From: Streptosporangium sp. NBC_01755
GTDB lineage: Bacteria; Actinomycetota; Actinomycetes; Streptosporangiales; Streptosporangiaceae
NCBI RefSeq assembly: GCF_035917995.1
Contig: NZ_CP109131.1
Location: forward strand, 5,890,001 to 5,954,000
Reading direction: 5' to 3'
DNA: 64,000 nucleotides
Program-made: the position numbers and the translations under genes
Shown here: positions 33,398 to 42,864 of the stretch, one piece after another
How the letters are laid out: each line of letters opens with the position of its first letter
Numbering within the stretch: position 1 is the first letter of the stretch
The notes under the pieces: generated by a model
Database searches by the model: none
What the model was told of the DNA's origin: nothing
Seen by the model: the letters and a program-made list of their open reading frames with translations, nothing else

Positions 33398-35662
33398 ATG
33401 ACACTCCTGTCGATCGAGGACCTCTCCGTCGTGATCCGCCGACCGGGACGCCGGGTCGCCGCGCTGAGCGGGGTGAACCTGAGGGTCGAGCCGGGTGAGG
33501 TGGTCGGCCTGGTCGGCGAGAGCGGCGGCGGCAAGAGCATGGTGGCCCGCTCGATCGTGGGCCTGCTGCCCGGTGGCTCCCAGACCAGCGGACGGGTCAT
33601 GTTCGACGGCGCCGACGTGCTGACGATGGGCACCGCCGAGCTGGAGGCCTTCCGCGGGCACGGCGCCGCGATCTGCTTCCAGAACCCGCGCGGCGCGCTC
33701 AGCCCCACCCGTACCGTCGGCCACCAGCTCGTCGACCGGCTGGTCACCCACCGGTCGCTGGCCCCGGCTCCGGCCAGGGAGGTCGCCGCCGAGCTGTTCG
33801 AGTCGGTCGGCATCCGCAGCCCGAGGCGTCGCCTGGACGCCTACCCGCACGAGCTCTCCGGAGGCATGGCGCAGCGCGTCATGATCTCGCTGGCCACCGG
33901 GTGCGCACCCGGCCTGCTGATCGCGGACGAGCCCACCACCGGGCTGGACGTCACGCTCACCAGGGAGATCCTCAACCGGTTCCGGCTCGCCGCGAACGCC
34001 GAGCGGCGCGGTGTCCTGCTGATCTCCCACGACCTGGCGTCGATCGCCGAGGTCTGCGACCGCGTCGTGGTGCTCTACGCGGGGACGGCGGTGGAGAGCG
34101 GTCCCGGCCCGCAGGTGCTCCACGAGCCCGCCCACCCCTACACGCGGGCGCTGCTGCGCTCGGTGCCCGACATCGGCGGGCGTCCGGTGACCGCGACCCC
34201 CGGAGCGATGCCGCTGCTGACCGAGGCGCCGTCCTCCTGCCCGTTCGCGCCGCGCTGCGCGCACGCGACGCGGCTGTGCACGGCGGACCTCCCCATCGCG
34301 GGGCCGCTGGCCCTCGACTGGAGCGTCGCCTGCTTCCATCCCCGCTCGGGTCCCCTCACCGACCCCGCCGAGGTGCCCGTGTCCCCGGTCCGTACGGCGC
34401 CGTCCGGCGTGAAGGACGGCGTGAAGGACAGTGGTGCGAAGGACAGTGCGAAGGACAGTGCGAAGGACAGTGCGAAGGACAGTGCGAAGGACAGTGCCGA
34501 GGACGGTGCGAGGGACGTCGCGAAGGACGGTGCGAGGGACGTCGCGAAGGACGGTGCGAGGGACGTCGCGAAGGACGGTGCGAGGGACGTCGCGAAGGAC
34601 GGTGCGAGGGACGTCGCGAAGGACGGTGCGAGGGACGTCGCGAAGGACGGTGCGAGGGACGTCGCGAAGGACGGTGCGAGGGACGTCGCGAAGGAGCGCG
34701 GGGAGGTGCTGCGCATCGAGGACGCGCACGTCGTCTACCGCAGCCGCTTCGGCGGCGGGGGGCACCACGCGCTGCGCGGGGTCAGCCTCAGCGTCGCCGC
34801 GGGCGAGACCCTGGGCGTCGTCGGGGAGAGCGGCTGCGGCAAGAGCACCCTGGCCAGGCTGATGCTCGGCCTGGTGCAGCCCTCGCGGGGCAGGGTCGAG
34901 GTGGCCGGGCACGCCCTGTCCGAGCTGCGCGGCAGGCGGCTGCGCCGGCTACGTACCCGCGCCCAGCTGGTCTTCCAGGACCCCGTCGGGTCGCTGAGCC
35001 CCCGGCGGACCGTACAGGACGCGATCGGTGAGCCGCTGCTCGCCGCCGGGGTGCCCGCCGCGGAGCGCGTCTCGCGCGTCGCCCGCGTCCTGGAGCGGAT
35101 GGAACTGGACCCGTCGATCCTGGGGCGGCGCCCGCACGAGCTGTCCGGCGGGCAGGCGCAGCGCGTCGGCATCGCCCGCGCGCTCGTCGGCGAACCCGAC
35201 CTGATCGTCTTCGACGAGCCGACCTCGGCACTTGACGTCACGGTACAGGCGCAGATCCTGAAGGTGATCGCAGAGGTGAGCGGCGACAGTTCGCGTGGCT
35301 CGGTCTTCATCTCCCACGACCTGGCCACCGTGCGAGGGTTCTGCGACCGCGTCGTGGTGCTCTATCTGGGACGGATCGTCGAGGAGGGGCCGGTGGAAGA
35401 GGTCTTCGGCAACCCCAGGCACCCCTACACCAGGGCGCTGCTGTCCAGCGCCCCCAGCCTCGGCGCCGGTTACGGCGGCCCGCAGGTCGAGTTGACCAAG
35501 GATCTACAGGAGGCGGACGCCGCCGGAGGCTGCGCCCTCGCGCCGCGCTGCCCCTTCGCGACCGACGAATGCAGGGAGCAGGAGCAGGAGCTCCGCCCGT
35601 ACGACGCGAGCCTGGTCGCCTGCCGCCGCGCCGCCGAGATCCCCGCGCTGATCGAAAGGTGA
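33398..35662 (+). CDS. DppD-DppF fused ABC ATPase with repetitive linker
   Basis: 754 residues carrying two complete ATPase domains. Domain 1 (about 1-330) has GESGGGKSM, SGGMAQRV and LLIADEPTTGLDV, then a DppD-type C-terminal Cys motif (CPFAPRCAHATRLC). Domain 2 (about 440-754) has GESGCGKST, SGGQAQRVGIARAL, IVFDEPTSALDV and CALAPRCPFATDEC. Walker A of domain 1 has Met after GGGKS where Thr is common. The linker (about 340-435) is built of KDSA and GARDVAKD repeats, alternating Lys/Arg and Asp, and probably helical. It powers the importer encoded just upstream. Confidence 0.93.
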   Translation: MTLLSIEDLSVVIRRPGRRVAALSGVNLRVEPGEVVGLVGESGGGKSMVARSIVGLLPGGSQTSGRVMFDGADVLTMGTAELEAFRGHGAAICFQNPRGALSPTRTVGHQLVDRLVTHRSLAPAPAREVAAELFESVGIRSPRRRLDAYPHELSGGMAQRVMISLATGCAPGLLIADEPTTGLDVTLTREILNRFRLAANAERRGVLLISHDLASIAEVCDRVVVLYAGTAVESGPGPQVLHEPAHPYTRALLRSVPDIGGRPVTATPGAMPLLTEAPSSCPFAPRCAHATRLCTADLPIAGPLALDWSVACFHPRSGPLTDPAEVPVSPVRTAPSGVKDGVKDSGAKDSAKDSAKDSAKDSAKDSAEDGARDVAKDGARDVAKDGARDVAKDGARDVAKDGARDVAKDGARDVAKDGARDVAKDGARDVAKERGEVLRIEDAHVVYRSRFGGGGHHALRGVSLSVAAGETLGVVGESGCGKSTLARLMLGLVQPSRGRVEVAGHALSELRGRRLRRLRTRAQLVFQDPVGSLSPRRTVQDAIGEPLLAAGVPAAERVSRVARVLERMELDPSILGRRPHELSGGQAQRVGIARALVGEPDLIVFDEPTSALDVTVQAQILKVIAEVSGDSSRGSVFISHDLATVRGFCDRVVVLYLGRIVEEGPVEEVFGNPRHPYTRALLSSAPSLGAGYGGPQVELTKDLQEADAAGGCALAPRCPFATDECREQEQELRPYDASLVACRRAAEIPALIER
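34439..34693 (+). repeat. Minisatellite in the ATPase linker: 12-bp x5 then 24-bp x8
   Basis: Five copies of AAGGACAGTGCG (KDSA; the last is GCC) are followed, after GAG, by eight perfect copies of a 24-bp unit encoding DGARDVAK, ending at 34693. All units are multiples of three, so copy-number change keeps the reading frame. The array is open in all frames, which creates several long spurious frames on both strands. Confidence 0.97.
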
Positions 35663-35670
35663 CATCCCGA

Positions 35671-37728
35671 ATGCCCGACCCGAAGCACATTCGTCTGGCC
35701 GTCGACATCGGCGGCACCTTCGTCGACGCGATGGAGCTGAACACCCGCACTCATGAGGTGCGTTTCAGGAAGGCCTCGACCACCCCGGCCCGTCCCTGGG
35801 AGGGCGTGCTCGACGCGGTCACCGCGCTCGGCACCGACCTGTCGGAGGTGGAGCTGTTCATCCACGGCACCACCCTGGGCCTCAACGCGGTCCTGGAACG
35901 GCGCGGCGAGCCGACGGGGATCATCACCAACGACGGCTTCCGCGACATCTTCCTGATCGGCCGGGGCAACGTGCCCGCCGACCACATGTACGACTTCCAG
36001 TACGAGCGCCCCGAGAGCCTGGTGCGGCGCCGCCACACCGTGGGGGTGCGGGGACGGCTCGACCATCGGGGCCGTGTGGTCGAGGAACTCGACGCCGAGG
36101 GCGTCAGGGAGGCGGCCCGCGTCCTGGTCGAGGAGGAGGGCGTGGTGTCGATCGCCGTCTGCTTCCTGCACTCCTTCCTCGACCCCTCCCACGAGCGCCA
36201 GGCCGCCCGGATCATCCGCGAGGCGTACCCGCAGGTGACGGTCTCGCTCTCCACCGACATCGTCAGGGAGTACCGCGAGTACGAGCGGACCAGCACGACG
36301 GTCCTCGACGCCTACATCCGGCCGATCTTCGAGAGGTACGTCGACAGGCTGGAGCACGGGCTGGCCGAGCGCGGGTTCGGCGGACGGTTCCTGATCATGC
36401 GGTCCGGCGGCGGCTCCATGACGTCGTCCGTGGCCAAGACCTCCCCGACGCACACCGTGCTGTCGGGCCCGGCGGGCGGCATCGTCGGCGCGGCGCACCT
36501 CGCCGCCGCCCTCGGCCGCCGGGATCTTCTCACCTTCGACATCGGCGGCACCTCGCTGGACGCGTGCGTGATCGAGCACGGGTCCCCGGTGGCCGCCTAC
36601 GAGGCGCAGCTGGAGCACTTTCCGCTGCTGATCCCCACTTACGACATTCGCACGATAGGGGCCGGAGGGGGCTCGATCGCGTGGTTGGAGAGGGGATTGC
36701 TCAAGGTGGGTCCGCACAGCGCGGGTGCCGACCCCGGCCCGGTGTGTTACGGCCGGGGCGGCACCCGCCCCACTGTCACCGACGCGGCGGTGGTCCTCGG
36801 CTACGTGGACCCGGGCCGTTTCCTGGCCGGGACGATGGACCTGCACGCCGACGCCGCACGCGCGGCGCTCGACGAGCAGGTGGCCCGGCCCCTCGGACTG
36901 AGCCCGGAGGCCGCCGCGGCGGGCGTCTTCGACGTGCTGCTGGCCAAGACCGTCGGCGCGGTCCGGCAGATCACCGTCGAGCGGGGGCACGACCCCCGGG
37001 GTTTCTCACTGCTCGCCTTCGGTGGGGCCGGACCGCTGCTCGCCCCGCTGCTCGCCGCGGAGATGGGCATCGGCGAGGTCATCGTGCCGTTCGCGCCGTC
37101 AGGTTTCTCCGCCTGGGGCATGCTCAGCGCCGACATCGTCGACGACTTCTCCCGTACGGTGATGGCCACCCTGGACGACGCCGACCTCGACGAGCTGGAG
37201 ACGGTCTTCAAGGGCATCGAGGCCGAGGCCGTCGACTCCCTGGAGGCGCAGCTGGTCGCGGCCGAGCACATGGTCCTGGAGCGCCAGTTCGAGCTGCGCT
37301 ACCTGGGACAGGAGCACTCGCTCATCGTCACCACCGGCCGCGACCTCGACCGGGACGCGATCAGGCGGGCGTTCGAGGAGACCCACGTGGCGCGCTACGG
37401 CCACGCCATGGACAACCGGCTGCAGATCCTCAATCTGCGGGTGCGCGGCGTCGGCCGCACCGACCGGCCGGAGTTGGTGGTGCGCCCACCGGGCGACGGC
37501 GACGCGGGCCGGGCGCTGTTCGCCCGCAGGGACGCCTACGACTTCGGTACCCGCGCCACGGCGTCGTTCGCCGTCTACGACCGCGCGTTGCTGGAGCCGG
37601 GCGACGCGTTCGACGGACCCGCGCTGGTCGACGAGGGCACCTCGACCACCGTGGTCCCCTCGGGGCAGCGGGTCGAGGTCGACGAGCACGGTTATCTGCT
37701 GGTCAGGATTGTGGAGGCGTCGTCATGA
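35671..37728 (+). CDS. hyuA: Hydantoinase/oxoprolinase A-type subunit (HyuA)
   Basis: 685 residues. The N-terminus has the actin-like phosphate motif LAVDIGGTFVDAMELN, then LFIHGTTLGLNAVLER. Mid-protein FDIGGTSLDACVIEHG, YDIRTIGAGGGSIAWL and SAGADPGPVCYGRGG are hallmarks of the hydantoinase A / N-methylhydantoinase / acetone-carboxylase beta family. It would use ATP to open a cyclic amide (or carboxylate a ketone), together with a B subunit. It follows the transporter ATPase by eight bases. The exact substrate is unknown. Confidence 0.92.
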   Translation: MPDPKHIRLAVDIGGTFVDAMELNTRTHEVRFRKASTTPARPWEGVLDAVTALGTDLSEVELFIHGTTLGLNAVLERRGEPTGIITNDGFRDIFLIGRGNVPADHMYDFQYERPESLVRRRHTVGVRGRLDHRGRVVEELDAEGVREAARVLVEEEGVVSIAVCFLHSFLDPSHERQAARIIREAYPQVTVSLSTDIVREYREYERTSTTVLDAYIRPIFERYVDRLEHGLAERGFGGRFLIMRSGGGSMTSSVAKTSPTHTVLSGPAGGIVGAAHLAAALGRRDLLTFDIGGTSLDACVIEHGSPVAAYEAQLEHFPLLIPTYDIRTIGAGGGSIAWLERGLLKVGPHSAGADPGPVCYGRGGTRPTVTDAAVVLGYVDPGRFLAGTMDLHADAARAALDEQVARPLGLSPEAAAAGVFDVLLAKTVGAVRQITVERGHDPRGFSLLAFGGAGPLLAPLLAAEMGIGEVIVPFAPSGFSAWGMLSADIVDDFSRTVMATLDDADLDELETVFKGIEAEAVDSLEAQLVAAEHMVLERQFELRYLGQEHSLIVTTGRDLDRDAIRRAFEETHVARYGHAMDNRLQILNLRVRGVGRTDRPELVVRPPGDGDAGRALFARRDAYDFGTRATASFAVYDRALLEPGDAFDGPALVDEGTSTTVVPSGQRVEVDEHGYLLVRIVEASS

Positions 37729-39401
37729 CCGAGCGACTGGGCGAGAAACTTGACGGGGCGACCGCCGAGGTGGTGCGCAGCTACCTGCTCGCCGCGGCGG
37801 AGGAGATGCGGGCCACGCTGATCCGTACGTCGTTCAACCCGGTCATCTACGAGGTCCACGACTTCGGCATGTCGATGTACGACGCCGACCTGCGGCTGAT
37901 CGCCGAGGCCACCGGCCTCACCTTCTTCCTCGGCGCCAACGACTTCTCACTGCGCAAGGGTGTGGAGTACGTGGGGCGGGAGAACCTGCGTCCGGGTGAT
38001 GTGGTGCTGCTGAACTATCCGTATTGGAACGCGGCACACTCCTACGACGCGACGTTGTTCTCGCCGGTGTTCCTGGGGTCGGAGCTGGTGGGTTTTCTGT
38101 GTGTGCGGGCTCACTGGATGGATCTGGGGGCCAAGGATCCGGGGTATGTGCTGGATTCCACGGACATGCATCAGGAGGGGATCATCTTTCCCGGGACGAA
38201 GGTGTTCTCGGGGGGTGAGCCGAACCGGGAGATCATCGAGTTGATCCGGTTCAACTCGCGGATGCCGGATCTGGTGATCGGTGATCTGAACGCGCAGGTC
38301 GCCGCGTTGCGCACCGGAGAACGCCGGTTCCTGGAGATCCTGGAGAAGTTCGGCCGCCCGACGGTGCAGGCCGCCGTCGGGCGGATGATCGAGGACGGCG
38401 AGGCGCGCACCCGTGCCGCCCTCGCCGAACTGCCGCAGGGCTCGTGGACCGCGGTCGACTGGGTCGACGACGACGGCATCACCGAGGACCCGGTCCGCAT
38501 GCAGGTCACCGTCACCATCGCCGACGGCACGTTCACCGTCGACTTCGACGGTTCCGCACCGGCCACGCCCGGTCCCATCAACATGCCGTTCGGCGCCACC
38601 GAGGCGATCTGCAAGGTCGTCCTCAAGTCGCTCACCTCGCCCGACGAGCCGTCCAACTTCGGCACGACCGTCCCCCTTCGGGTGCGGGCCGAGCCCGGCA
38701 CGCTCTTCCACGCCGTCTACCCGCAGCCGACGTTCACCCTGTGGACCGGCATCGTCGCGGTCGAGCTCATCCTGAAGGCGCTGGCGCAGGGCATGCCGGA
38801 CAGGCTGCCCGCCTCCTCGGGAGGGGACGTGCCGGGGTTCATGATGGTCGGGATCCATCCGGAGACCGGGCAGATGTTCGCGGTCAGCAACAACGACCCG
38901 GTCGGCTGGGGCGCCACCCCCTCCCACGACGGGATGAACGCCGCCACCCACGTCTCGGGCAGTACCGGGAGGATCACCCCGATCGAGGTCCTGGAGGCGC
39001 GGACCGGGATGTTCTTCGAGCGGATGGAGATGCGTGAGGACTCCGGCGGTGCCGGGCGGTTCCGCGGTGGGGTGGGGTTGCGGAGGGACATCCGTTTCGT
39101 CACCCCGGGGGAGTTCCTGTCGGTCATCAAGAAGACGCGGTCGCGGCCGTGGGCGCTGGAGGGCGGGCTGGAGCCCGAGCCCAACCAGGTGGTGGTCTTT
39201 CCCGACACCGAGCGCGAGCATCGGGTCAGTACCAAGCGGACCAAGGTGCGGGTCGGTGACCGGATCAGGTTGCTGACCGCCGGTGGTGGCGGGCACGGGG
39301 ACCCGTGCGAGCGAGACCCCGGACTGGTCCGCCGCGACGTCGCCGAGGGCTATGTCTCTCCCGACGCCGCCCGCAGGATCTACGGGATCGACGATGTCTG
39401 A
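37725..39401 (+). CDS. hyuB: Hydantoinase B-type subunit (HyuB), copy 1
   Basis: 558 residues from the ATG overlapping the HyuA stop. It shows typical HyuB motifs: EEMRATLIRTSFNPVIYE near the start, ENLRPGDVVLLNYPYWNAAH, VRAHWMDLGAKDPGY, DSTDMHQEGIIFPG, and FRGGVGLRRDIRF near the end. Together with HyuA it forms the ATP-dependent cyclic-amide hydrolase. Parts of the gene are almost base-identical to copy 2 downstream and use less GC-rich third positions than the rest. Confidence 0.9.
   Translation: MTERLGEKLDGATAEVVRSYLLAAAEEMRATLIRTSFNPVIYEVHDFGMSMYDADLRLIAEATGLTFFLGANDFSLRKGVEYVGRENLRPGDVVLLNYPYWNAAHSYDATLFSPVFLGSELVGFLCVRAHWMDLGAKDPGYVLDSTDMHQEGIIFPGTKVFSGGEPNREIIELIRFNSRMPDLVIGDLNAQVAALRTGERRFLEILEKFGRPTVQAAVGRMIEDGEARTRAALAELPQGSWTAVDWVDDDGITEDPVRMQVTVTIADGTFTVDFDGSAPATPGPINMPFGATEAICKVVLKSLTSPDEPSNFGTTVPLRVRAEPGTLFHAVYPQPTFTLWTGIVAVELILKALAQGMPDRLPASSGGDVPGFMMVGIHPETGQMFAVSNNDPVGWGATPSHDGMNAATHVSGSTGRITPIEVLEARTGMFFERMEMREDSGGAGRFRGGVGLRRDIRFVTPGEFLSVIKKTRSRPWALEGGLEPEPNQVVVFPDTEREHRVSTKRTKVRVGDRIRLLTAGGGGHGDPCERDPGLVRRDVAEGYVSPDAARRIYGIDDV
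37953..38326 (+). repeat. Block nearly identical to 39667-40040 (hyuB copy 1)
   Basis: 374 bp match the second hyuB copy with one visible difference (T at 38171 against C at 39885), offset 1714 bases. A further matching block lies at 38983-39383 (pairs with 40697-41097), and a looser one at about 38764-38946. Between the blocks the copies differ strongly. Confidence 0.93.
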
Positions 39402-41118
39402 GACGATGTCTGAGACGGTGTCCGAGACGGTGTCCGAGTGGTCCGGTACGGCTCTGCCACGGGTGGACGGCGCGACGGTCGAGGTGGTGCGCAGCCATCT
39501 CACCTCGGCCGCCGAGGAGATGCGGGCCACGCTCGTGCGCACCGCCTTCAACCCGGTCATCTACGAGGTCTTCGACTTCGGCATCTCCGTCTACGATTCG
39601 GGCCTGCGCCTGGTCGCCGAGTCGACGGGGCTGAGCCGCTTCCTCGGCGCCAACGACTACTCCATCCGCAAGGGTGTGGAGTACGTGGGGCGGGAGAACC
39701 TGCGTCCGGGTGATGTGGTGCTGCTGAACTATCCGTATTGGAACGCGGCACACTCCTACGACGCGACGTTGTTCTCGCCGGTGTTCCTGGGGTCGGAGCT
39801 GGTGGGTTTTCTGTGTGTGCGGGCTCACTGGATGGATCTGGGGGCCAAGGATCCGGGGTATGTGCTGGATTCCACGGACATGCACCAGGAGGGGATCATC
39901 TTTCCCGGGACGAAGGTGTTCTCGGGGGGTGAGCCGAACCGGGAGATCATCGAGTTGATCCGGTTCAACTCGCGGATGCCGGATCTGGTGATCGGTGATC
40001 TGAACGCGCAGGTCGCCGCGTTGCGCACCGGAGAACGCCGTGTCCAGGAGCTGTACGCCCGCTACGGCAGGGCGGTCGTCGACTCCGTCGTCGAGACCGT
40101 GATCGAGGGCGCCGCCGAGTCCGCCGCAGAGGCCGTCGCCCGCCTCCCGCAGGGCTCGTGGACCGCCGTCGACTGGCTGGACGACGACGGCATCACCGAG
40201 GACCCGATCCGGATGCGGGTCACCGTCACCATCGCCGACGGCACGTTCACCGTCGACTTCGCCGGATCGTCGGGCGCGACCGAGGGGCCGGTCAACCTAC
40301 CGTTCGGCGCGACCATCGCGACCTGCCGGGTCGCGTTCAAGGCGATCACCACGCCCACCGAGCAGACCAACGCCGGGCACTTCGCCCCCCTGCGGGTGCG
40401 GGCCGAGCCCGGCACGCTCTTCCACGCCGTCTACCCGGCGGCGACCTTCACCCAGTGGACCGGGACGGTCGCCCTGGAACTGATCTACAAGGCGCTGGCG
40501 CAGGGCATGCCGGACCGGCTGCCCGCCTCCTCGGGAGGGGACGTGCCGGGGTTCATGATGGTCGGGATCCACCCGGAGACCGGGCAGATGTTCGCGGTCA
40601 GCAACAACGACCCGGTCGGCTGGGGCGCCACCCCCTCCCACGACGGCATGAACGCCGCCAACCACCTGTGCCAGACCCAGGCCCGCAACACCCCCGTCGA
40701 GGTCCTGGAGGCGCGGACCGGGATGTTCTTCGAGCGGATGGAGATGCGTGAGGACTCCGGCGGTGCCGGGCGGTTCCGCGGTGGGGTGGGGTTGCGGAGG
40801 GACATCCGTTTCGTCACCCCGGGGGAGTTCCTGTCGGTCATCAAGAAGACGCGGTCGCGGCCGTGGGCGCTGGAGGGCGGGCTGGAGCCCGAGCCCAACC
40901 AGGTGGTGGTCTTTCCCGACACCGAGCGCGAGCATCGGGTCAGTACCAAGCGGACCAAGGTGCGGGTCGGTGACCGGATCAGGTTGCTGACCGCCGGTGG
41001 TGGCGGGCACGGGGACCCGTGCGAGCGAGACCCCGAACTGGTCCGCCGCGACGTCGCCGAGGGCTATGTCTCTCCCGACGCCGCCCGCAGGATCTACCGG
41101 ATCGAGGCCGTCCGATGA
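39394..41118 (+). CDS. hyuB: Hydantoinase B-type subunit (HyuB), copy 2
   Basis: About 575 residues and the same domain as copy 1, with the diverged parts (VQELYARYGRAVVDSVVE, SSGATEGPVNLPFGATIATC) showing that it is an old paralogue, not a simple duplicate. The start lies in a 12-bp repeat (ATGTCTGAGACG twice, then GTGTCCGAGACG), so ATG 39394, ATG 39406, GTG 39418 and GTG 39430 are all possible. The first overlaps the copy 1 stop. Two B subunits for one A subunit could give alternative specificity. Confidence 0.88.
   Translation: MSETMSETVSETVSEWSGTALPRVDGATVEVVRSHLTSAAEEMRATLVRTAFNPVIYEVFDFGISVYDSGLRLVAESTGLSRFLGANDYSIRKGVEYVGRENLRPGDVVLLNYPYWNAAHSYDATLFSPVFLGSELVGFLCVRAHWMDLGAKDPGYVLDSTDMHQEGIIFPGTKVFSGGEPNREIIELIRFNSRMPDLVIGDLNAQVAALRTGERRVQELYARYGRAVVDSVVETVIEGAAESAAEAVARLPQGSWTAVDWLDDDGITEDPIRMRVTVTIADGTFTVDFAGSSGATEGPVNLPFGATIATCRVAFKAITTPTEQTNAGHFAPLRVRAEPGTLFHAVYPAATFTQWTGTVALELIYKALAQGMPDRLPASSGGDVPGFMMVGIHPETGQMFAVSNNDPVGWGATPSHDGMNAANHLCQTQARNTPVEVLEARTGMFFERMEMREDSGGAGRFRGGVGLRRDIRFVTPGEFLSVIKKTRSRPWALEGGLEPEPNQVVVFPDTEREHRVSTKRTKVRVGDRIRLLTAGGGGHGDPCERDPELVRRDVAEGYVSPDAARRIYRIEAVR
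39667..40040 (+). repeat. Block nearly identical to 37953-38326 (hyuB copy 2)
   Basis: Partner of the block in hyuB copy 1. The identical stretch uses codons such as TTG, GGT, CAT and TTT that the flanking parts of both genes mostly avoid. This suggests that one sequence was copied over the other. Confidence 0.93.
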
Positions 41119-42401
41119 ACGACGTGGTCATCGTCAACTGCACGGTCACCGACGCCCGCGCCGGCGGCGCTCCGTCGGGCGAGGCGCCGGCCGAGGCACC
41201 GGCCGAGGCTCCACGGAGCGCCGAGGGGCGGATCACGGATGCGGCGGTGTGGATCCGGGACGACCGGATCGCGGCCGTGGGCCCCCGCGAGCAGGTCCTG
41301 GAACGGGTGGGGGAGGCGCAGCGACTTGATCTAGGCGGCGCCTACCTCACCCCCGGCCTGGTCAACATGCACACCCACCTGTCCCTGTCGCTGCCGGGCC
41401 AGGGAGGCGACAACGTCAAGAACATGACGGCGCACGAACTCGTCCTCTACATGGCCGACGGTGCCCGCCGTACCCTGCACTGCGGGGTCACCACGGTGCG
41501 GTGCGTGGCCGAGAAGGACCACGCCGACTTCGCGCTGCGCCGGGCCATCGAGTCGGGCAGGGCGAGCGGGCCGCGCGTCTTCACGGCGGGCCAGGCCCTG
41601 GTCTGCACCGGCGGCCACGGCCACGAGGCGAGCGACACTATGGAGTGCGACGGAGTCGACGGGTTCCGGCGCGGGGTGCGTACCCAGGTCAAGGCGGGTG
41701 CCGACCTCATCAAGATCATGATCTCCGGTGGCATCGCCGGAGAGCACGAGGACATCGACACCCCGCAGCTGTTCTCCGACGAGATGGCGGCGGCGCTGCA
41801 GACCGCGCATGCCTGGGGCCGGAAGGTCACCGCGCACGCGGGGCCGGCGGCGGTGATCGCCGAGGCCGTCGAGCTGGGCCTCGACTGCGTGGAGCACGGC
41901 TATCAGCTCACCCCCGAGGTCGCGAAGAGAATGGCCGAGCGCGGCACGGCCCTGGTGCCGACGCTGCTCGTCACCCGCTGCAAGGAGTTCTTCGACGAGC
42001 TCGGGGTGCCGGAGTGGATGCAGTGCCGCTCGCTCGGCGCCGGCCCCCGGCATCTGGAGAGCTACGCCATGGCCCTCGACGCCGGGGTGGACGTCCTGCT
42101 GGGCAGTGACATGCCGCCGTTCTGGGACTTCGAGGGGACCAACGCCTCGGTACGCGAGCTGGAGTGCATGTCCGAGGGAGGTCTCGGCCCGGCGGGAGCG
42201 CTGTATGCGGGCACGCTCGGCCCGGTGCGCTGGCTCGGCGCCGACGCCGACCTCGGCACCGTCGAGGTCGGCAAGTACGCGGACCTCATCGCCATGGACG
42301 CGGACCCGCTCGCGGACACCTCGGCCTTTCGCGGGGTCCGCTGGGTGATGAAGGGCGGCCGGGTCGTCCGCGACGACCGGTCGGGATGGGAGAGGCAGTG
42401 A
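41115..42401 (+). CDS. Metal-dependent amidohydrolase (imidazolonepropionase/prolidase-like)
   Basis: 428 residues. An amidohydrolase TIM barrel with NMHTHLSLSLPGQG (HxH), KIMISGGIAGEHE (Lys region), VTAHAGPAAVIAEAVELG, CVEHGYQLT and GSDMPPFWDFEGTN (final Asp). The N-terminal strand region contains a short Ala-Pro-Glu repeat (EAPAEAPAEAP). The ATG overlaps the hyuB copy 2 stop. It likely hydrolyses the ring-opened product of the Hyu enzymes or an upstream amide. The substrate is unknown. Confidence 0.88.
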   Translation: MNDVVIVNCTVTDARAGGAPSGEAPAEAPAEAPRSAEGRITDAAVWIRDDRIAAVGPREQVLERVGEAQRLDLGGAYLTPGLVNMHTHLSLSLPGQGGDNVKNMTAHELVLYMADGARRTLHCGVTTVRCVAEKDHADFALRRAIESGRASGPRVFTAGQALVCTGGHGHEASDTMECDGVDGFRRGVRTQVKAGADLIKIMISGGIAGEHEDIDTPQLFSDEMAAALQTAHAWGRKVTAHAGPAAVIAEAVELGLDCVEHGYQLTPEVAKRMAERGTALVPTLLVTRCKEFFDELGVPEWMQCRSLGAGPRHLESYAMALDAGVDVLLGSDMPPFWDFEGTNASVRELECMSEGGLGPAGALYAGTLGPVRWLGADADLGTVEVGKYADLIAMDADPLADTSAFRGVRWVMKGGRVVRDDRSGWERQ

Positions 42402-42450
42402 ACGCGGTTTTCCCGGGGTCTGAAGACCGGGGCATCTGGGTGAAGTACTG

Positions 42451-42864
42451 GTGAACGGTCCGGTGAACGGTGCTGTGAACGACACGGAGGCCGCCGCGAT
42501 CGCGGCTGGCATCGACGACATGTACGACGCCTTCCTCGCGGCGGACCGCCGCCGATTCGACAGTCACCTGCACGCCGAGGTGACCACCTGGGAGACGCAC
42601 CTGCCGGGACCACTGCGGACCCGGTCGGAACTCGACGCCTACCGCAACGAGAGGGACGGCTCGGGTGCCCGTCCCGAACTCGACAGGCTGGCGGCCGAGG
42701 ACAAGCGGATCGACGTGTGGGGCGACGCCGGGGTGGCGCGTTACGTGCTCGTCGCCGAGGCGTCGGGCGAACCCGCGCAGTACAGCCGGGTGACCGACGT
42801 GCTGCGCAGGACCGGCGACGACTGGCTCATCGTGCACCACCACTCCGAACTGCTCGTGCCATGA
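42451..42864 (+). CDS. AtzH/SnoaL-like (NTF2-fold) small protein
   Basis: 137 residues with an NTF2-like pattern: IDDMYDAFLAADRRRFDSHL, TWETHLPGPLRTRSELDAYR and DDWLIVHHHSELLV. AtzH/DUF3225-type proteins of this size accompany amidases in s-triazine and related pathways. The start region repeats GTGAAC three times (GTG 42451, 42463, 42475), so the true start is open. Its stop overlaps the next gene's possible ATG at 42861. Confidence 0.7.
   Translation: MNGPVNGAVNDTEAAAIAAGIDDMYDAFLAADRRRFDSHLHAEVTTWETHLPGPLRTRSELDAYRNERDGSGARPELDRLAAEDKRIDVWGDAGVARYVLVAEASGEPAQYSRVTDVLRRTGDDWLIVHHHSELLVP

Noticed and set aside
34439-34693. Tandem repeats considered as a CRISPR array
   Set aside because: Units are contiguous without spacers and encode a continuous protein linker.
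32552-34912. 786-codon minus-strand frame with repeated LRDVPRTV
   Set aside because: The repeat is only the antisense reading of the ATPase linker minisatellite. The rest is a shadow of the permease and ATPase genes.
36564-37724. Plus-strand upstream extension of hyuB copy 1 inside hyuA
   Set aside because: The extension is Arg/Gly/Pro-rich noise in the wrong frame of hyuA; the real start is the ATG overlapping the hyuA stop.
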